Numbered from the stretch's first letter, positions 17,624 through 26,803 are shown. The stretch is 64,000 bases of DNA from Moraxellaceae bacterium (GCA_031119205.1 JAVHYF010000004.1:114906-178905), one strand, 5' to 3'. Notes: generated by a model not told the origin, from the sequence alone. Made by a program: numbers and translations.

Positions 17624-18265
17624 ATGCCCACGCCACGCCAGGTCCTGCTCTTCGCCGGCCACATGATCGACGCACCACAGCGCAGCGAACCGCGCTTTCC
17701 CGCCACGCTGGCTGACGCCGCAGCCCAGCGCATCGCGCAGGTGCTGGCCGGGCTGGACGCCGGACCGCAGGACCTGGCGCTGACCCAGGGGGCGGCCGGT
17801 GGTGATCTGCTGTTCGCCGAGGCCTGCCTGGCGCGTGGCGTGCCGTTGCGCTTCATGCAGCCGCTGCCCGAGGCCGCATTCATTGCGGCATCCGTGCTGC
17901 CGGTGGAGGACGGCCCGCGCTGGCTGGCGCGCTACCAGTCGGTGCGCAGTGCCTTGCTGGAGGCGCCGCAACCACTGCCGGCGTCTCTCGATGAGCAGGA
18001 TGTCACGGGTGACGATGTGCCGTCGGGCGGTGCTGGCGACGGCGACGACGACAGCGAAGTATTCTCCCGCTGCAATCGCTGGCTGCTTCGCCATGCCCTG
18101 CGCCACGGCGCGGAGCGGCTGCACTTCATCTGCCTGTGGGACGGCCTGCCCGGCGACGGTGACGGCGGCACTGCCCATCTGCACGCGCTGGCACAACGCG
18201 CCGGCGCGCAGCTTCACCACATTGCGCCGCGGGACCTGAGCCCCCAGGCCCGGGCGGACGGCTGA
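17624..18265 (+). CDS. SLOG-like nucleotide-sensor protein
   Basis: A 213-residue soluble protein with a Rossmann-like pattern. Strand 1 is 'VLLFAGHMID' (residues 7-16). A glycine-rich loop 'TQGAAGGDLLFAEAC' (54-68) follows, then 'VPLRFMQPLPEAAFIAASV'. A C-terminal block 'LWDGLPGDGDGGTAHL' (171-186) matches the WDG...GDG.GGT motif of SLOG-type domains found in conflict systems, where they bind or cleave nucleotides. An Asp/Gly-rich insertion (about 124-144) separates the halves. The start at 17624 is preferred over 17540 because the extra leader is low-complexity and Arg-rich. It sits 84 nt upstream of the CHAT protein, same strand, probably one operon. SLOG is my inference from motifs, not from a search. 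Confidence 0.68.
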   Translation: MPTPRQVLLFAGHMIDAPQRSEPRFPATLADAAAQRIAQVLAGLDAGPQDLALTQGAAGGDLLFAEACLARGVPLRFMQPLPEAAFIAASVLPVEDGPRWLARYQSVRSALLEAPQPLPASLDEQDVTGDDVPSGGAGDGDDDSEVFSRCNRWLLRHALRHGAERLHFICLWDGLPGDGDGGTAHLHALAQRAGAQLHHIAPRDLSPQARADG

Positions 18266-18349
18266 TGCCTCCCGCTCGCAGGTTCCGCGCCGGCAAAGAA
18301 CGAGACGCCACCACCAAATTCCGAATGCAGCCCTGACCACAGGACCATC

Positions 18350-21300
18350 ATGCCCAACGCCCACACCTCCGCTGCTCCGCCGACGCTGACCCTGCGCCTG
18401 CCGTCGCGTCCCAACCAGGAACCCGGCGCCAGCGTGCCGCGCCTGCTGCAGAACGCCAGCCGTGCGGGCGACGCGGCGGCCGACCTTTTTCTCGATGGCG
18501 TGCTGCAGGTGGAATCCACCGTGGAGCTCGCCAGCCCCTCGCGCGGTGACGTGCACACGCGCGAGCAGACGGTAGGGGGCGAACGCATCCTGGCGCTGGA
18601 GGCGGCCGACGGCACCACGGTGTTCATGCGCGCCGACCGCCTGCGCGAGGAGCTGGCCCGCCTGCACCCCGCTGCAGTCGGCGAGGACGGCAGCCTGGAC
18701 CTGTCGGTGCTGCGCGACCCGCAGGCGACTTCGCGCGGCGCCCTGGACTTCGTGTGGTCGCGCGTGTCGGTGCTGTCGCTGTCGGCGGACGCGCTGATCG
18801 ACAAGGCACGCGAGAAAGCGCTGGAATGGCTGCAGGAATGGTTGGGCGAGAAGGCCGAGGATCTCGCCTACGCCGGTGCCTCGTGGCTGGGCACCAAGGC
18901 GTTGATGTGGGCCATCGAATCGCAGCTCGGGGGCGAGCCCGGCCTGTACCAGTGGCGTGGCGGCGAGCTGGCGACTACCGACCGCTGTGGTGCCGACGAT
19001 GCGCGCCTGCTGGTCGCCGCGCAGGCGGGGCCGATGCTGGTGCTGATCCACGGCACGGGTTCCAGCACGGTCGGCAGCTACAAGGACTTGCGCGCGGCGG
19101 GCGCCGCAGAGGGCGACTGGCAGCGCATGACCGAACGCTACGGCGACCGCGTGTTCGGCTTCGAGCACCGTACGTTCTCCGAGAGCCCGATCGACAACGC
19201 ACTGCTGCTGGCGGAAACGTTGCCGGCCGGCGCACGCCTGTCGCTGATGACGCATTCGCGCGGCGGGCTGGTCGGCGACCTGATGTGCCTCGCCGGGCTG
19301 GATGAAGAGGCCATCCGCGCCTATCGCCGCAACCTGCCGCGTGGCAAGAAGGAGTCCCGCCTCGAGCGCCGCTTGCGCGAGAAAGTGGCCGCCGACGAGC
19401 AGGCCAAGCTGCGTCGCCTGGTGAAGTTGCTCGACAGCAAGCGCTTCATCATCGAACGCTACGTGCGTGTGGCCTCGCCGGCTCGTGGCACCACGCTGCT
19501 GTCCGACAACCTGGATGTCTTCCTGTCCGGCCTGCTGACGCTCACTGTAAAGGCCGCCGGCCTGTTCACCGGACCCACCGGCAGCCTGCTGCTGTCGGCC
19601 TTCAAACGCATCGTGCTGGAGATTGCCGAGAAGCGCATCGAGCCCCACCTGGTGCCGGGCATCGAGGCGATGCTCACCGATTCGCCGCTCACCACGCTGC
19701 TGGCCCATGCGCAACGCCGGCCTGGGCTGGCGATGGCGGTGATCGCGGGCGACATCGAAGGCGGTGGCGTGCTGAAGCGCCTGGGCGCGATGTTCACCGA
19801 CTGGATGTTCTTCGACCTCGCCGACAACGACCTGGTGGTGGACACCGAGTCCATGTACGCCGGCCTCGCGGTGCGCTCGCCACCGCCCTACCTGTTCGAC
19901 CAGGGCGAGAGCGTCACCCACTTCGGCTACTTCGCCAACCGCCGCACGCGCAGCGCGCTCACCGACTGGCTGACGGTGGCGCAGCCGGAAGACCTGGAGA
20001 GCTTCGCACCGCCGGGCCTGCGCATGGAGCCCACGCCGCAACTGGCGCGCGAGCGTGCCGCCACGCGCGCAGCGCCGGTGCCGGATTCGCGTCCGGTGGT
20101 GATCTTCCTGCCCGGCATCATGGGCTCGCACCTGGAGCTTTTTGACGAGGAGGGCGGCGAGGGCAATGCGGGTGACCGCATCTGGTTCGACCCGGTGGCA
20201 CTGTTCTCCGGCGGGCTGGGCAAGATCCGCATGGGCGGCCAGAACGCCGCCGCCAGAGTGCGCGCGGAGGCCCTGTTCGACATGTTCTACGGTGACCTCG
20301 CGAGCCACCTCGAACTGAGCCACACGGTGGTGCGCTTCCCCTATGACTGGCGTCGCCCGGTGCCGGAGCTGGCGGACGAACTGGCCAAAGTGCTCGCCGC
20401 CACCCTCAAGCTGCATCCCAGCCAGCCGGTGCGCGTGCTGGCGCACAGCATGGGCGGCCTGGTGACGCGCGCGATGATCGCGCGGCACGACACGCTATGG
20501 GGCGAGACGATGAACCGGCGCGACAGCCGCTTCGTGATGCTGGGCACGCCCAACAACGGCTCGCACCTCATGGTGGAAACGCTGCTCGGCAAGAGCGCCA
20601 CCATCCGCAACCTTGCGCGGCTGGACATGGGGCACGACCTGCAGGGCGTGCTGGACATCGTCGCCGGCTTTCCCGGCAGCCTGCAGTTGCTGCCGCGTCC
20701 CGGTTTCCGCGACCGCGCCGGCGAACAGCGCGACGACTACTTCAACGTCGCCACCTGGGAGGCGCTGCGCGTGCTGAGCCGCGACCGCTGGTTCGGCGAC
20801 GCGGTGGCCGGCGTGCCGGTGGCGGACACGCTGACGCTGGCCCGCGAGCTGTGGGACGCGGTGCTGCCGGACAACAACGTGCCGTTCCCGGACAAGGTCT
20901 GCTACGTCTTCGGCCAGGCTGACAACACGCCTTGCGGGCTGCGCCTCGAAGGCGAGCGCATCAAGATGCTGGGCACGCCCGAAGGCGACGGCTCGGTGAG
21001 CTGGCTGTCCGGCAAGCTCGACAACCTGCCGCCCGAGCGCTGCTGGCACATGGACGCGGACCACGCCGCGCTGACCAACACCGCCGATCACTTCGAAGCC
21101 ATCGTGGAGCTGCTGGCGCGTGGCGAGACGGCAGGGCTGGGACGCCTGCCGGTGTCGCGCAGCGCGACGGCCGCCATGGTGGCCTACGATGCACCACCGC
21201 CGGTGCTGCCGCTGTCGGCGGAAGAGGTGGCGCGCGGGCTCATCGGCGGCAAGCCGCGTCGCCGCCGCAGCAAGGTGGCGCGCGAGAACGAGGCGCTGCA

Positions 21301-24283
21301 GGTGGCCGTGCGCGCCATGGACCTGCGCTTCGCCCAGCAACCGGTGATGTGCGGCCACTACATCGGCGACCCGATCGCGGGTGCGGAGGCGGCCATCGAC
21401 GGCAGCCTCACCGGTGGCGCGCTGTCCAAGCGTGAGCGCCTGGGCGTGTACGCCGGCGAGATCGGCACCTGTGCCGTCGTCATGCAGGCGCGCACGAAGG
21501 AAGACGCACTGCGCGGCACCGGCCGCGGGGCGGTGGTGGTCGGCCTCGGCGAGTTCGGCGAGCTGACCACGGCCAAGCTCACCGAGACGGCGCGTGGTGG
21601 CGTGCTGCGCTTCCTGCTGCACACGCACGACCGCGAGGCCGGCATGGCCCAACCGGGTGCGCCGGTCCGCAAGCTCACCCTGTGCAGCCTGCTGATGGGC
21701 CACAACTCCAGCACCACGATCAGCCTGGAGGAATCCATCTCCGCCATCGTCGCCGGCGCCTGCGCGGCAAACCGCCAGTTCCTTGCCGCCATGCCGGACG
21801 CGCGGCTGCAGGTGGGCCGCCTGGAGTTCATCGAGATGTTCCAGGACGTGGCGATCTCCGCCGCGCATGCGGTACGCAACCTGCCGCAGCGCATGGCCGC
21901 CGAGCTGCGGCGACTGGATGCGCGCCTGGACTGCAGCGCAAGCCTGCAGGAAGGCGTCGGCGCACGGCCGCGACTGGCGGTGCGCGAGAACTTCGGTTAC
22001 TGGCCGCGCCTCACCGTCACCAGTGCAACGCCGGCGGACAAGGAGGGCAACGTGATTGCCGAGCGTCTGCGCTACATCTTCAGCTCGGACCGCGCGCGGG
22101 CGGAATCGGTGGAGCCGCAGCGCCAGCCTGGCCTCATCGAGTCCCTGGTGAAGCAGGCCATCCGCACCGAGCAGACCAATGCCGATTTGTCGCGACTGCT
22201 GTTCCAGCTGATGGTGCCGGTGGATTACAAGGCGGTGGCGCGCGAGATGGAGCGCCTGCTGCTGATGGTGGACGGCTACACCGCCAACCTGCCCTGGGAG
22301 ATGCTGCAGGCCGAGGACGAGCCGATGGTGCTGAAGACGGCCGTGGTGCGCCAGCTGGTGTCCACCCGCTTCCGTCGCAACGTGCAGAGCGTGGGCAGCA
22401 AGACGGCCTGCATCATCGTCGACCCGAGTACCCAGGGCTATCGCAGCCACTTCGGCCGCATTCCTGTGGGCGCCGTGCTGACGCCGGAGACCGACTGCCT
22501 GCCAGCTCTGCCCGGCGCGGTGGAAGAGGGCGACGAAGCCCGTCGCATTCTGGAAGCGCGTGGCTACGACGTGGAGTACGTGCCCTCCGGCATGGCGGCG
22601 CTGGACGTGCTGTCGCGCGCCTTCCGCCGGCCCAGCCGCATCCTGATGATCGCTGCGCACGGTGTGTATCGCGAACGCGCAGCGGATGGCAGCGAGCGCA
22701 CCGGTGTCGTGCTGTCCGACGGCATGCTGTTGTCGGCGGCCGAGATCGGCCAGCTGGAGACCGTGCCCGACCTGGTGTTCCTCAACTGTTGCCACCTGGG
22801 CGAGGTCGACAGCACGCCGCTGGAGGCCAACAAGCTGGCCTACAGCGTGTCCCGCGAGCTGATCGAGATGGGCGTGCGCTGTGTGGTGGCCGCTGGCTGG
22901 AAGGTGAACGACCAGGCGGCGCGCGTGTTCGCTACCACCTTCTTCGACCGCTTCGTGCGCGAAGGCATGCCCTTCGGCGACGCGGTGGCGCAGGCGCGCC
23001 GCGCCACGTACTACGAGGTGCCCGGCTGCAACACCTGGGGTGCCTACCAGGCCTACGGTGATCCCGGCTACGTGCTGGAACCCGGCGAGGGTTCGCTGGA
23101 CGCCGCGCCGCCCGTGCCGGTGTCGCCGTCCGAACTGGTGGCGTCCTTCGCGGCCATGCGGACGGATGCCTCCCATCATCGTTCCCGCGTGGTGGAAGCC
23201 CGCCGCGCCGTCACTGACCGCCTGCGTGGCGTGCCCGCGGCCTGGCTGGAGCGCTCCGACGTGCAGGAGGCCATCGCACAGTTCTATGCCGACATCGGCC
23301 CCGAGGCCTTCACCGATGCGCGCGACGCCTGCCTGAAGGCGATTGCCGCCGACGACGGCAGCGGCGTGTCGGTGCGCCTCTTCGAACTGCTGGGCAACAT
23401 CGAGGCCCGCCTTGCCGTGCAGCGCAACGACTCCCTGTCCGACGCCTTGCGGGTGGACATGCTGGACGCTGCGGTGCGGCGCCTGCAGGCCCTGGTCGAG
23501 TTGTCGCGCGACGCGGGTGGCATCAACCGCGAGCGCTACGTGCTGCTGGGCAGCGCCCTCAAGCGCAAGGCCGGCCTGCTCGCACAGCAGGGCCGCGCCT
23601 GGCCGGAAGTGAGCGCCACCCTGGTCATGAGTCGTGATGCCTACCGTGTGGTGGTGGACGACTGCGGTGACGAAGAGTGCGACCCCTATGCCGCGCTCAA
23701 CTGGCTGAACCTGGAGGCCCTGATCACCACCCGCATGCCCACCAGCGCGCGTGAGCTGGCGGACCGCTGCGTAGAGGTGGCGCGCAGCAAGTTCGCGCAG
23801 AGCCTCGCCTTCTTCGACGCCGCTGCCGTGGCGGACGCCACGCTCACTCAGTGGCTGATCACCGGCAGCGTGGTGCAGCACACCGGCGCCGGCATCCGCA
23901 TGTATGGCGAGGCACTGGCCAGCCTGCCGCGCAGCGGTCGCGAGGCGGATTCGGTGATCAGCCAGGTGGAGCTGCTGGGAACGCTGTACCAGGCACGCGC
24001 CGCGAAGGGAGACGGCCCGATGGCCGACGCACTCATCGGGATTGCCAGCGCGCTGCGCAGCGACGGGCAGGAGGCCACGCCAGCCGTCACAGGCCCGGCC
24101 GCCGGGGCCCGCTCCGCCAAACCGGCCAGGACAGCGCGGAAGGCGGCGGGGGCGGCGAAGAAAGCAAAGCCAGCGACCTCCGCGCAATCGGCGAAAGCAG
24201 CGAAGGCAGGGGAAGCAGCGGGCGCCACAACCGCAAAGCCCCCGCGCAAGCCGGCCACCCCGTCACGCACCCGCAAGAAGTAA
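18350..24283 (+). CDS. Giant multidomain protein: two alpha/beta-hydrolase domains plus CHAT protease
   Basis: 1977 residues, no signal peptide. Domain 1 (about 225-520): alpha/beta hydrolase with 'LIHGTGSST' (oxyanion loop, HGTG 234-237) and nucleophile elbow 'THSRGG' (Ser303). Domain 2 (about 580-960): LCAT/lipase-like, with 'LPGIMGS' (587-593), 'FPYDWRRP' and elbow 'AHSMGG' (Ser700), then 'MLGTPNNGSH'. Domain 3 (about 985-1180): 'MCGHYIGDPIAGAEAAIDG' (from 1000), 'AVVVGLGEFGEL', a segment recurrent in CHAT proteins and faintly like the M17 aminopeptidase N-domain. Domain 4 (about 1230-1600): CHAT caspase-like protease with 'LPWE' (1314), catalytic His1437 in 'AAHG' and Cys1481 in 'LNCCH'. 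Helical repeats follow (about 1640-1900). A histone-H1-like Ala/Lys/Pro tail (about 1915-1977) ends it. Codon use is native. The likely role is an inducible toxic effector cleaved or gated by CHAT; substrates are unknown. Confidence 0.88.
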   Translation: MPNAHTSAAPPTLTLRLPSRPNQEPGASVPRLLQNASRAGDAAADLFLDGVLQVESTVELASPSRGDVHTREQTVGGERILALEAADGTTVFMRADRLREELARLHPAAVGEDGSLDLSVLRDPQATSRGALDFVWSRVSVLSLSADALIDKAREKALEWLQEWLGEKAEDLAYAGASWLGTKALMWAIESQLGGEPGLYQWRGGELATTDRCGADDARLLVAAQAGPMLVLIHGTGSSTVGSYKDLRAAGAAEGDWQRMTERYGDRVFGFEHRTFSESPIDNALLLAETLPAGARLSLMTHSRGGLVGDLMCLAGLDEEAIRAYRRNLPRGKKESRLERRLREKVAADEQAKLRRLVKLLDSKRFIIERYVRVASPARGTTLLSDNLDVFLSGLLTLTVKAAGLFTGPTGSLLLSAFKRIVLEIAEKRIEPHLVPGIEAMLTDSPLTTLLAHAQRRPGLAMAVIAGDIEGGGVLKRLGAMFTDWMFFDLADNDLVVDTESMYAGLAVRSPPPYLFDQGESVTHFGYFANRRTRSALTDWLTVAQPEDLESFAPPGLRMEPTPQLARERAATRAAPVPDSRPVVIFLPGIMGSHLELFDEEGGEGNAGDRIWFDPVALFSGGLGKIRMGGQNAAARVRAEALFDMFYGDLASHLELSHTVVRFPYDWRRPVPELADELAKVLAATLKLHPSQPVRVLAHSMGGLVTRAMIARHDTLWGETMNRRDSRFVMLGTPNNGSHLMVETLLGKSATIRNLARLDMGHDLQGVLDIVAGFPGSLQLLPRPGFRDRAGEQRDDYFNVATWEALRVLSRDRWFGDAVAGVPVADTLTLARELWDAVLPDNNVPFPDKVCYVFGQADNTPCGLRLEGERIKMLGTPEGDGSVSWLSGKLDNLPPERCWHMDADHAALTNTADHFEAIVELLARGETAGLGRLPVSRSATAAMVAYDAPPPVLPLSAEEVARGLIGGKPRRRRSKVARENEALQVAVRAMDLRFAQQPVMCGHYIGDPIAGAEAAIDGSLTGGALSKRERLGVYAGEIGTCAVVMQARTKEDALRGTGRGAVVVGLGEFGELTTAKLTETARGGVLRFLLHTHDREAGMAQPGAPVRKLTLCSLLMGHNSSTTISLEESISAIVAGACAANRQFLAAMPDARLQVGRLEFIEMFQDVAISAAHAVRNLPQRMAAELRRLDARLDCSASLQEGVGARPRLAVRENFGYWPRLTVTSATPADKEGNVIAERLRYIFSSDRARAESVEPQRQPGLIESLVKQAIRTEQTNADLSRLLFQLMVPVDYKAVAREMERLLLMVDGYTANLPWEMLQAEDEPMVLKTAVVRQLVSTRFRRNVQSVGSKTACIIVDPSTQGYRSHFGRIPVGAVLTPETDCLPALPGAVEEGDEARRILEARGYDVEYVPSGMAALDVLSRAFRRPSRILMIAAHGVYRERAADGSERTGVVLSDGMLLSAAEIGQLETVPDLVFLNCCHLGEVDSTPLEANKLAYSVSRELIEMGVRCVVAAGWKVNDQAARVFATTFFDRFVREGMPFGDAVAQARRATYYEVPGCNTWGAYQAYGDPGYVLEPGEGSLDAAPPVPVSPSELVASFAAMRTDASHHRSRVVEARRAVTDRLRGVPAAWLERSDVQEAIAQFYADIGPEAFTDARDACLKAIAADDGSGVSVRLFELLGNIEARLAVQRNDSLSDALRVDMLDAAVRRLQALVELSRDAGGINRERYVLLGSALKRKAGLLAQQGRAWPEVSATLVMSRDAYRVVVDDCGDEECDPYAALNWLNLEALITTRMPTSARELADRCVEVARSKFAQSLAFFDAAAVADATLTQWLITGSVVQHTGAGIRMYGEALASLPRSGREADSVISQVELLGTLYQARAAKGDGPMADALIGIASALRSDGQEATPAVTGPAAGARSAKPARTARKAAGAAKKAKPATSAQSAKAAKAGEAAGATTAKPPRKPATPSRTRKK

Positions 24284-24358
24284 AGCCCCCGATCGACGCC
24301 TGATCGGCTACCGGCCGGACACACCGCCGACGCGCCAGCACTGACCACGGAGAACGAC

Positions 24359-25345
24359 ATGAAGATCGAGAACCACCGCCTCACCGGATCGAACATCACG
24401 CACAAGGACACGCCCAACCGCGGCGGCGTCATGAGCCCGCGCTACCTGATCATGCATTACACCGCCGGCAGCTCGGCGGGCAGTTCGGCCAACTCGCTGT
24501 GCAACCCGGCGAGCAAGGCCTCCGCCCACATCGTGCTGGCACGCGACGGCAGCATCATCCAGCTGGCGCCGTTCAACATCGTCACCTGGCATGCCGGCAA
24601 GAGCCAGTGGGGCAGCCTCATCGGCCTGAACGCGCACTCCATCGGCATCGAGATCGACAACGCCGGCGTCATGAAGCGCGTCGGCGGCCAGTACGTCTCC
24701 TGGTTCGGCAAGGTCTTTCCCGAGACTGAAGTGTTGGTGGCCGAGCACAAGCACGGCGGCGGCGCCCAGCCCTGGCACACCTACACCGAGATACAGATCG
24801 AGCGCGCGCTGGAACTCACCGAGCTGCTGGCCGCGCACTACGGCCTGGAAGACGTGCTGGGCCACGAGGACATCGCCCGCGGCCGCAAGACCGACCCCGG
24901 CCCCGCGTTCCCGCTCGGCGCCTTCAGCGCGCGCATCAAGGGCCGCGAGGACGACCTGCCCGAGTACTGGCAAGTCACCGCCAGCAGCCTGAACATCCGC
25001 TCCGGTCCTGACGCCTCGGCGGCTGTCGTCGCCCCTGCGCTGAAGAAGGGCACCAAGCTGGTGATCCTGGAAGCGCTGGACCGCTGGAGCAAGGTGGAAG
25101 TGCAGGGCGTGACCGACCTGGAAGGCTGGGTCAGCAATGCCTTCATCGAGCGCGTGCCGGTGGGGCGTGGTGGGAGGGTGGTCTTGTCGCGGGCGGAGGC
25201 GGGGGCCGTGCAGCCGGTGAAGGCAGTGGCACCGCGGGCGGCGAAGTCGGTTGCGCCGCGCACAGCGAAGAAGGCCGCGCCGGCCAAGGCTGGCAAGTCT
25301 TCGAGCAAGGCGTCAGCCGCAGCTACGAAGGTGCGTAGGCGTTGA
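24359..25345 (+). CDS. Leaderless N-acetylmuramoyl-L-alanine amidase with SH3 domain and basic tail
   Basis: 328 residues. The Amidase_2 zinc fold (about 25-185) has metal-ligand candidates H33 in 'IMHYTAG', H169 in 'LGHEDIA' and D179 in 'KTDPGPAF', with K177 and 'HSIGIEIDNAG' also conserved. A bacterial SH3 domain follows (about 206-270, 'SLNIRSGPDASAAVVAPALKKG'). The C-terminal ~60 residues are Ala/Lys/Pro-rich like the tail of the preceding CHAT protein. There is no signal peptide, so the enzyme would stay in the cytoplasm unless released or exported by another route. That is odd for a peptidoglycan amidase and fits a lysis effector. It follows the CHAT gene by 75 nt, same strand. AmpD-like recycling is the ordinary alternative, but AmpD lacks SH3 and tail. 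Confidence 0.88.
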   Translation: MKIENHRLTGSNITHKDTPNRGGVMSPRYLIMHYTAGSSAGSSANSLCNPASKASAHIVLARDGSIIQLAPFNIVTWHAGKSQWGSLIGLNAHSIGIEIDNAGVMKRVGGQYVSWFGKVFPETEVLVAEHKHGGGAQPWHTYTEIQIERALELTELLAAHYGLEDVLGHEDIARGRKTDPGPAFPLGAFSARIKGREDDLPEYWQVTASSLNIRSGPDASAAVVAPALKKGTKLVILEALDRWSKVEVQGVTDLEGWVSNAFIERVPVGRGGRVVLSRAEAGAVQPVKAVAPRAAKSVAPRTAKKAAPAKAGKSSSKASAAATKVRRR

Positions 25346-25390
25346 GCATGTGCGCGGCGGCTGTGCAGGCGACAACGGTCAAACACCCTC

Positions 25391-25417
25391 GTCATTCCCG
25401 CGAAAGCGGGAATCCAG
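25391..25417. repeat. dRS3-like short repeat
   Basis: GTCATTCCCGC-GAAA-GCGGGAAT: 8-bp arms (25394-25401, 25406-25413) and a CCAG tail. This is a widespread short repeat of Neisseria and other proteobacteria. It may double as a terminator for the SLOG-CHAT-amidase operon. Confidence 0.75.
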
Positions 25418-25511
25418 CGACTTTGGTTTTGTCCTTTGCGCTCTACCGGCTCCCGCCGTGAAGTCCGTGCCCACCCGTTACGCAGCGCCGGGAGTTCGCC
25501 CCGGCGGGCGA

Positions 25512-25541
25512 CATACTCTCTGCTGCGCGGCAGAGAGTATG
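25512..25541. repeat. 12-bp perfect hairpin in intergenic repeat
   Basis: Arms CATACTCTCTGC (25512-25523) and GCAGAGAGTATG (25530-25541) with a 6-nt loop are preceded by a GCCGGG/CCCCGGCGGGCG stretch. This form recurs downstream of genes in many Beta- and Gammaproteobacteria. The rest of 25346-25915 holds no convincing gene. In particular there is no integrase gene on the minus strand, where an intI would be expected. Confidence 0.6.
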
Positions 25542-25915
25542 CAGAGAACGCGCCCCGCTTCCGCCGCCGTGCTTCGCACGGTCCCCTGCGCTGCGCGCCA
25601 TGACGAGCGGCTCCGCAACTCGCCCTCAGTCTGTCGCTACGCTCGGCCTTCGGTGCTCAAACATGCTCGCCGTCGCGCTACGCGCGATCCCTCGTCACGG
25701 CTGTGCTGCTCGGCGGCTGCAGAGGGGGAGGGGCAACGTGCCGGATTGCCGCGCCTTGCCTGTGCAGGTAGCGCTGTGTGAAGCATGCAGACGGTATGCT
25801 GCGGTCTTGTCTGCGAAGTGAGGTTCTTGTCGATTCTGTTAAGGGGTATTGAATCGATGCCCCCACAAGACGACGACCCTTCAAGAGCAAGCGTTGCACA
25901 GTGCTGGAAGGCGCG

Positions 25916-25974
25916 ATGTTAGGCAGCACGCGTCGATGTTAGGCAGCAAGGCTGCTCCCTAAAACAAGTTAGGC
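25916..25974 (+). other. Integron attI site, attI1-like, no integrase
   Basis: Two direct repeats 'GATGTTAGGCAGCA' (25916-25929 and 25936-25949) are spaced 20 bp apart. Then 'CCCTAAAACAAGTTAGGC' ends at the crossover GTTAGGC (25968-25974). This is nearly the class 1 attI1 layout from memory (DR1 and DR2, then CCCTAAAACAAAGTTAGGC), 2 bp shorter in the stretch from CGATGTTA to the crossover. The G/TT exchange point would lie between 25968 and 25969. Integrase genes lie just left of attI on the opposite strand in such integrons, but none is present here: the amidase gene occupies the space up to 25345. Confidence 0.82.
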
Positions 25975-26002
25975 ACACCATTGCATGTCCAAGGAAACCC
26001 AA

Positions 26003-26803
26003 ATGACTTCTGAGCTTCCAAAGTTCCCAGCTGCAAAGGAGTTCTGTCTTGCTGTTCCTCTGTACGAGAAATTTAAGTACGACGACGAAAAGCAGAATAG
26101 GTTCTTTTCGCTGGAGCAGCTCGAAGGCACATTGGATTTCCACTGCCCAGAATGCGGACAGCACAGCGTTTTTACTGCTCGGAAAAACAACTTCAGCTCA
26201 AACTCGCACTACACAAACTACGTCTTCTCGCTACTGTTTCGCTGCTCACGGGATAGCACCCATCAAGCATTGTTTATCTTTAGGGCACATAAGGGCATCT
26301 TGCAGAAGATTGGGCAGATCCCATCTCTCGCCGACCTCGCGCTACCGGACCTACGCAAGTACCGAAAGGTGCTTGGAGCTGACAGATTCAAAGAGCTCAC
26401 TCGGGCAATTGGCTTGACCACACATGGAGTTGGCGTAGGGGCATTCGTTTATCTCCGTCGTATTTTTGAGTCGCTCATCGACGACGCCCATCGTGTGGCT
26501 TCTGCAGATGCTGGCTGGGACGAGGACAGCTATAGCAGGGCTCGTATGGATGAAAAGATTGGGCTCCTCAAGGCCCACCTGCCAGACTTTCTTGTCCAAA
26601 ACCGAAGCCTCTACGGCATTTTGAGCGTAGGAGTGCATACACTCTCCGAGGCAGAGTGCCTCAACGCGTTCCCCGCAGTACGTCTCGCTATCGAGTTGAT
26701 ACTGGACGACCTGCTTGAACAGCATGAGAGGCAGGCAAAGCTTAAGTCTGCGGCAGAATCTCTTGCGGCACTAAAGGCATCAGGTGGTCGAGGGGAGACC
26801 TGA
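26003..26803 (+). CDS. Integron cassette protein: zinc ribbon plus HEPN/DUF4145-like domain
   Basis: 266 residues from 26003, preceded by AAGGA 7 nt upstream; an in-frame ATG at 25985 is possible. A zinc-ribbon-like 'FHCPECGQHSVF' lies near residue 47, followed later by a 'LLFRCSRD' stretch. The C-terminal helical half ('VYLRRIFESLIDDAH', 'MDEKIGLLKAHLP', 'LYGILSVGVHTLSEAECL') resembles DUF4145/HEPN-like proteins often found in defence islands and cassette arrays. No HEPN RxxxxH motif could be fixed with confidence. It is AT-richer than host genes. It sits between attI and attC in the cassette orientation, its stop overlapping the attC R'' box. Confidence 0.75.
   Translation: MTSELPKFPAAKEFCLAVPLYEKFKYDDEKQNRFFSLEQLEGTLDFHCPECGQHSVFTARKNNFSSNSHYTNYVFSLLFRCSRDSTHQALFIFRAHKGILQKIGQIPSLADLALPDLRKYRKVLGADRFKELTRAIGLTTHGVGVGAFVYLRRIFESLIDDAHRVASADAGWDEDSYSRARMDEKIGLLKAHLPDFLVQNRSLYGILSVGVHTLSEAECLNAFPAVRLAIELILDDLLEQHERQAKLKSAAESLAALKASGGRGET

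Noticed and set aside
17534-20488. Second long minus-strand frame (about 984 codons)
   Set aside because: Overlaps the SLOG-like gene and the start of the CHAT gene; composition is low-complexity and no motif is seen.
20495-24187. Very long open frame (about 1230 codons) on the minus strand
   Set aside because: It is antisense to the CHAT protein gene, is His/Gln/Ala-rich without domains, and arises from high-GC third-position bias.
25346-25915. Remnant of an integron integrase left of attI
   Set aside because: Both strands were read for tyrosine recombinase motifs; only repeats and meaningless short frames were seen.
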